Source: Hymenobacter tibetensis
Lineage (GTDB): Bacteria; Bacteroidota; Bacteroidia; Cytophagales; Hymenobacteraceae
Assembly: GCF_022827545.1 (NCBI RefSeq)
Contig: NZ_CP094671.1
Span: forward strand, 61,597-125,596
Reading direction: 5' to 3'
DNA length: 64,000 nt
Shown: positions 60,581 to 64,000 of the stretch, piece by piece
Position numbering within the stretch: the stretch's first letter is position 1
Layout of the letters: the number at the start of each line of letters is the position of its first letter
Notes under the pieces: model-generated
The model's input: only the letters and a program-made list of their open reading frames with translations
Told to the model about the DNA's origin: nothing
Database searches by the model: none
Position numbers and translations under genes: made by a program

Positions 60581-61888
60581 TTAAAACATCCAATAGTACC
60601 CTATCAGCTGCCCTGTAACAATAGCGCGCGGGGGTAATGGCCCCCTGTTCTTATTGAATTGTTCAACCCATTTCTGCTGGATCTTGTCTGGTTTGGGTTT
60701 CAAGCTGTAACGTACCCTCTTCGTTTTAAGGCCACGATTATCAGGGGAAATGTGTTCGGGGAAATGAGATAAAATAAATATGTCTTTCAAAACTAATGTT
60801 TTGGTAACAAAATAATCATGGTTTATACCTGAAATACGTATGGGTGGGAAGATTTTGATACCAAGGAGGCGTACAGCTTGTGTTTTAATGAGGTAATCAT
60901 TACAAGCTGATGTTGCATCAACTGTTTCGATGGGAGGTTTGATGAATACGCCATTAGCTGTTCCGCCAAGACGCACTGCATTGTTTGTGACTTCTAGCTC
61001 TGATGTTTTAATTGCTCGGTCCTTTCCTGAAACATATATTGTTACATTTAACTCAGCCTTTATCAATTCTTGTGAAAGGTCATCTCGAAATTCAGCTAAA
61101 TCAATATCAGGCGCGGCTAGAATTATTTCCTTTATTTTAGAAAATCGGCCGGTTTTGCCCTCAATTATGCTGTCTTTTATAAGGTTTTTAAGTGCGCTAG
61201 TTAAGACAAGTGTGCCCATGCTGTGCGCTACAATAAAAAGCTTTTTGACTCGGGCCGTGTCTAACACTTGCGCTAAGTAATTTTCAAGGTACTTGGCACT
61301 CCTCCTAGCCGCAGTGGCATCAGCGACATAAGGGGGAATTTTTACTTTTTGTTCTAAATATGCATATGTCAAATACTCTTTATCCCATGTGTTTGATGGC
61401 CAACTATATAATAAGGTAGTACCCATATAATCTATATTATAAGTCAACTGGGCAGCACGCTTCACGGCGTCATTGAAAGAATTGTTGAAGCCGTGAACAA
61501 ATAGCAAGGCAGTACCTTCATTATTGCTGCTTGCAGCGCGCAGGTCTCGAAAGAATTCTAAACTGTCTTGTCGGTTAATACCTAAAATTTCTGAATTACC
61601 CTCTGTATAAACTCCACGTATCGCTTGCCGGCGCGTTCCTAGAGCCTTTGCTGGTCCGTCAGTAATCAGCACTTTGGCTGTTCCGTAGTACGGCTTACCC
61701 GTTCCATTGAAGTCACCTCCATAATGGCTGGAACTACCAGGCTCGATAGTCCTATCAGTAGCGTAGTGGACAGTTATAAATCGGCCTTTACTATGCTTAT
61801 CGATGACCATTAACTTGCTATCAATGCAAGAAGTGAGAAGCAACAAGAGGAAAAATATTAATGCATGTGCGTATATTAGTGGTCGCAT
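60581..61888 (-). CDS. DUF900-family alpha/beta hydrolase lipoprotein
   Basis: Protein of 435 residues from the Met at 61888 (a longer frame to 62044 adds nonsense-like sequence). A lipobox LLLTSC places it at a membrane. The alpha/beta-hydrolase core has FVHGFNNSFNDAVKRAAQLT, the DUF900-type LLYSWPSNTW and the nucleophile elbow VAHSMGTLVLTSAL (G-x-S-x-G with Ser). An Asp (LAAPDIDLAEF) and a likely His complete the triad. Bacterial members of this group are little studied esterase/lipase-like proteins. It is AT-rich for this organism and stands alone, which suggests a transferred gene. Confidence 0.82.
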   Translation of the reverse strand: MRPLIYAHALIFFLLLLLTSCIDSKLMVIDKHSKGRFITVHYATDRTIEPGSSSHYGGDFNGTGKPYYGTAKVLITDGPAKALGTRRQAIRGVYTEGNSEILGINRQDSLEFFRDLRAASSNNEGTALLFVHGFNNSFNDAVKRAAQLTYNIDYMGTTLLYSWPSNTWDKEYLTYAYLEQKVKIPPYVADATAARRSAKYLENYLAQVLDTARVKKLFIVAHSMGTLVLTSALKNLIKDSIIEGKTGRFSKIKEIILAAPDIDLAEFRDDLSQELIKAELNVTIYVSGKDRAIKTSELEVTNNAVRLGGTANGVFIKPPIETVDATSACNDYLIKTQAVRLLGIKIFPPIRISGINHDYFVTKTLVLKDIFILSHFPEHISPDNRGLKTKRVRYSLKPKPDKIQQKWVEQFNKNRGPLPPRAIVTGQLIGYYWMF

Positions 61889-62058
61889 GGTAGGAAGGGA
61901 GTGAGCGTACACAATAAGTATTAACAATATATGATATATATTGCAATAAATTATAGTAATTATAATTAAAGTTATAAAACTACAGTTACCAATTCTTATA
62001 GAGAACTTCAAACACCAGCTTTTTGGGCTGCTGATGTGCCGCACAGTTACAGGGGCCG

Positions 62059-62119
62059 ATATGAAAGCGCTGAAAACGACCTTAAACTTGCCAGCAGAGC
62101 GGTCATTGAGCTTTCATAT
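62059..62119. repeat. 10-bp inverted repeat ahead of the broken recombinase
   Basis: ATATGAAAGC (62059-62068) is inverted as GCTTTCATAT (62110-62119) with 41 bp between. It lies 38 bp before the start of the resolvase remnant and could be a leftover recombination subsite. Confidence 0.35.
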
Positions 62120-62156
62120 GGGGGCACGAACAAGGTAGTGCCATGACACCTCCTCA

Positions 62157-62541
62157 ATGAATGAGTTTGCCATTCACGTACTGGTTTCTGTGGCCATGAA
62201 AGAAGCGAAAGCCATTTCCACCCGGACGAAAGAATCGCTGGCGGCCAAGAAGGCGCGGGGCTTTATGCTAAGCAACCCCGAGAACTTTACTGATACCCCC
62301 CCTGGCCATTGTATGGGCGGTGTTAAAGCAGAATGCGCTGGAGGCAGTGGCCAATAAGCAGGCGCGGCGATTAGCCACCCTTCTGAGGCGGAATGGGATG
62401 ACGTTGATGGCCATTGCCGCCGAACTTAACTCCCATGGCTACCGCATGCGGCGAGGGAAGGCGTTTCATAAAACCCCTGTGCTACGGCTGTTACGTGGAC
62501 GTATTCTGCTCCGGGCTAACGTCTCATCAAATCCTCCACAG
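62157..62541 (+). pseudogene. Truncated, frameshifted serine recombinase
   Basis: Frame 1 begins NEFAIHVLVSVAMKEAKAIS and goes on TRTKESLAAKKARGFMLSNP, matching the middle of the recombinase at 57417 (EFTLHILAAVAQKEATAIS, TRTKDALAAKKARGFQLGTP). The reading then shifts to another frame, LKQNALEAVANKQARRLATL then GMTLMAIAAELNSHGYRMRR, which matches that protein's C-terminus. The N-terminal catalytic part with the serine is missing. It is a dead relative of the intact copy 4 kb to the left, and cuts into a broken rhamnosidase gene. Confidence 0.85.
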
Positions 62542-63187
62542 TAGCCTCTAATCGTGGCAGCACCGTCACGTCGAGGGGATTGTACTTCACGCCCTTGGTG
62601 TAGTCGATAGGGCTAGGCGCGGGCGCCTAATCGCACACGCTGCCCGTTTAGGTACAGCTCGTACAGCCTCAGTCCGATAATAGAGGATGTGGCCTACGTC
62701 ACCAACTTCGTGGCCTTAAACTCCTTGCGAAACTACCGCGCTGACAGCTGCGCATGCGACTCCTGCTTGTCCCAAGCAAAGACGTGGTCAAGTCCAATCC
62801 AGCAACCTTTTCAGTCGAGGTAGATGAGCAGGACCACGCCCCAACGAGCGGCGTGCTCCATCCTGATTTGCCCTAGCTGGTCTAGGTCCGCATCTTCTAG
62901 TAGTAGCGGGCGCGGCTGCGTAGCTGCGCTCCCCGTAGGCCACCAGCCTCGACTGCCCACCGCTGACCTTGCCCGAATTCCACAAGTCGCCCTCGGCGGC
63001 GGCTAGCTTCTCGGGCGTCGAAGCCACTAGCAGTTAATAGGCGGTTTGCTCTAGGCTGCACGGGGCAGTGGCGTCGATTCCCTCCGGATTGGTCAGCATT
63101 TGTAGCGTATGTGCGCCAGCTACATGGCGGTCGGCGCCGCAGGCTGGTCGCCGTACCCATCAGCAATAGAAGCAGGAAAGAAAGCAA
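62542..63187 (-). pseudogene. Degraded N-terminus of a GH78-type alpha-L-rhamnosidase
   Basis: On the minus strand pieces in changing frames read as the N-terminal part of a GH78 rhamnosidase. They are a signal-like MLSFLLLLLMGTATS, HTLQMLTNPEGIDATAP, LLVASTPEKLAAAEGDLWNS then GKVSGGQSRLVAYG, LRSRARYY, FRKEFKATKL and LYELYLNGQR, then DYTKGVKYNPLDVTVLP. At least three frame slips and several stops are present, and the catalytic domain is missing where the recombinase remnant begins. The intact gene would have served plant- or bacterial-rhamnoside use, unlike the fucose/HexNAc theme here. The identification rests on order and motif similarity. Confidence 0.62.
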
Positions 63188-63397
63188 GTGCTTTCAGTTT
63201 ATAAACCAAGGCTTTCCCCTTCCGGCTCCCGTGCCGGCTGCGCGAGAAAACCGCCGTTTGCAGGCCTAGGTCATGGGAATTGAGCGGGCGCGCAATTATC
63301 ACCCCAAAGTCTAACTTTTTTGCTTCCTTTTATTCTAGGATGTTGGCACGAATCTTCACGATTTGCGCAAGGTGACGGGAGGACGGTGGAATGGGGA

Positions 63398-64000
63398 CTA
63401 ACTTCTTGACCGAGTCTTTATTTCAAGATTTTCCCACAAGGTTTTATTGTCTTTCTCTCTCTTGAAAGCTTTTACACTTCTTTGAATATAATCTCTAAAT
63501 TCATCTGTCGACATTTTATTATGACGAGCATCATAAGTAGATGAGTCCAAGTTATATGGCGAACGTTTGTTAAAAATAACAAAAGAACCTCTAAACCACC
63601 TAGTTACATTTCTTGCGTGTTGCGGAATATCATAGCCCATATCCCTATAATCGTATCGATTAGCAGCTAATTCATACCTGTCGTATTGTCCAGGATTGAG
63701 TTCAGAAACTTCTTCGTGATCCCTGTCTTTATCACTATAAGGTTCACCATCGTCTTCTAATTCTCTACCATCTTCTAATTGCTCACCATTTTCTATTTCA
63801 TCTTCATCATTGGATTCAGTTGAATAAGGTTTAAGTTCATCAAGTTCTAAGCGAAAATAATTCCATGCCGGGTCGTATCCAAAAGATTCAAAAACAAGTC
63901 TTTTAGGCTTAATTATATCTACCAACTGAAAGTCTAGCTCAATACATCCTTCCTCAATCGATAGCTTTGCATCTTCTAAATCCAACCCCCCACCATTCGG
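63398..64000 (-). CDS. Hypothetical acidic protein, partial at its 5' end
   Basis: Protein read from the window edge toward 63398; the visible frame starts with PNGGGLDLEDAKLSIEEG and has no Met before the conserved-looking LDFQLVDIIKPKRLVFESFG, so the true start is probably outside the window. Middle residues are a low-complexity acidic stretch (STESNDEDEIENGEQLEDGR). The C-terminal part, HARNVTRWFRGSFVIFNKRS and STDEFRDYIQRSVKAFKREK, looks globular and basic. AT-rich; no family recognised. Confidence 0.55.
   Translation of the reverse strand, partial: PNGGGLDLEDAKLSIEEGCIELDFQLVDIIKPKRLVFESFGYDPAWNYFRLELDELKPYSTESNDEDEIENGEQLEDGRELEDDGEPYSDKDRDHEEVSELNPGQYDRYELAANRYDYRDMGYDIPQHARNVTRWFRGSFVIFNKRSPYNLDSSTYDARHNKMSTDEFRDYIQRSVKAFKREKDNKTLWENLEIKTRSRS

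Noticed and set aside
46560..62541. CRISPR array or a known anti-phage system
   Set aside because: The direct repeats seen (79-bp modules) come in isolated copies, with no spacers and no cas genes; no restriction, CBASS or retron genes were recognised.
1..64000. tRNA or rRNA genes
   Set aside because: No cloverleaf-like or rRNA-conserved segment was noticed by eye; integrase 3'-flank was examined for a tRNA end without success.

Overview
The window looks like chromosomal DNA from a Bacteroidota organism of the Hymenobacter/Cytophagales type. The grounds are a SusC/SusD pair with surface lipoproteins, mostly GC-rich genes with weak Shine-Dalgarno sequences, a TTTG/TAnnTTTG-type promoter before one recombinase, and protein families typical of that group. 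The genus is inferred from gene content; no rRNA or tRNA gene was found.

Region 1 (1-16.5 kb, all +) is a polysaccharide utilisation locus: the 3' part of susC, susD, a GH16 endo-hydrolase, a sulfatase, GH84 beta-N-acetylglucosaminidase, GH29 alpha-fucosidase, GH2 and GH35 beta-galactosidases, an L-fucose mutarotase and a second GH16 enzyme. Region 2 (16.9-23.6 kb) is a minus-strand fucose operon (FucP permease, two SDR dehydrogenases, FAH-family hydrolase, UxaA-type dehydratase) with a divergent AraC regulator. Region 3 (25.5-32.5 kb) holds two LacI-type regulators around a nucleotidyltransferase, an APH-fold sugar kinase, a CBM9-like protein and a GH109-type alpha-N-acetylgalactosaminidase. 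Read together, regions 1-3 suggest capture and full use of a sulfated, fucosylated Gal/GlcNAc/GalNAc glycan resembling mucin O-glycan or poly-LacNAc. Endo-cleavage, desulfation and exo-trimming would occur outside the cytoplasm, fucose would be oxidised to pyruvate and lactate, and HexNAc would be activated by a kinase/nucleotidyltransferase pair.

Region 4 (32.5-64 kb) is an accessory, heavily rearranged zone. It has orphan immunity-like genes beside a wrecked Rhs core, three related serine recombinases (one broken), a tyrosine recombinase with a loxP-like palindrome upstream, and an IS110 transposase with an in-frame amber codon. It also has two diverged ~277-bp inverted repeats bracketing about 4 kb, three 79-bp terminator-like modules, a duplicated small membrane protein, many lipoproteins or secreted proteins of unknown function, and pseudogenes (a GH78 rhamnosidase N-terminus, a methyltransferase tail, a conserved hypothetical with a TGA). 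A small metabolic cassette (AraC, SDR, metallo-beta-lactamase-fold lactonase-like protein, limonene-epoxide-hydrolase-like protein, YjbR) lies inside it at 39.7-43.5 kb.

No CRISPR array and no recognisable restriction or named anti-phage system was seen.
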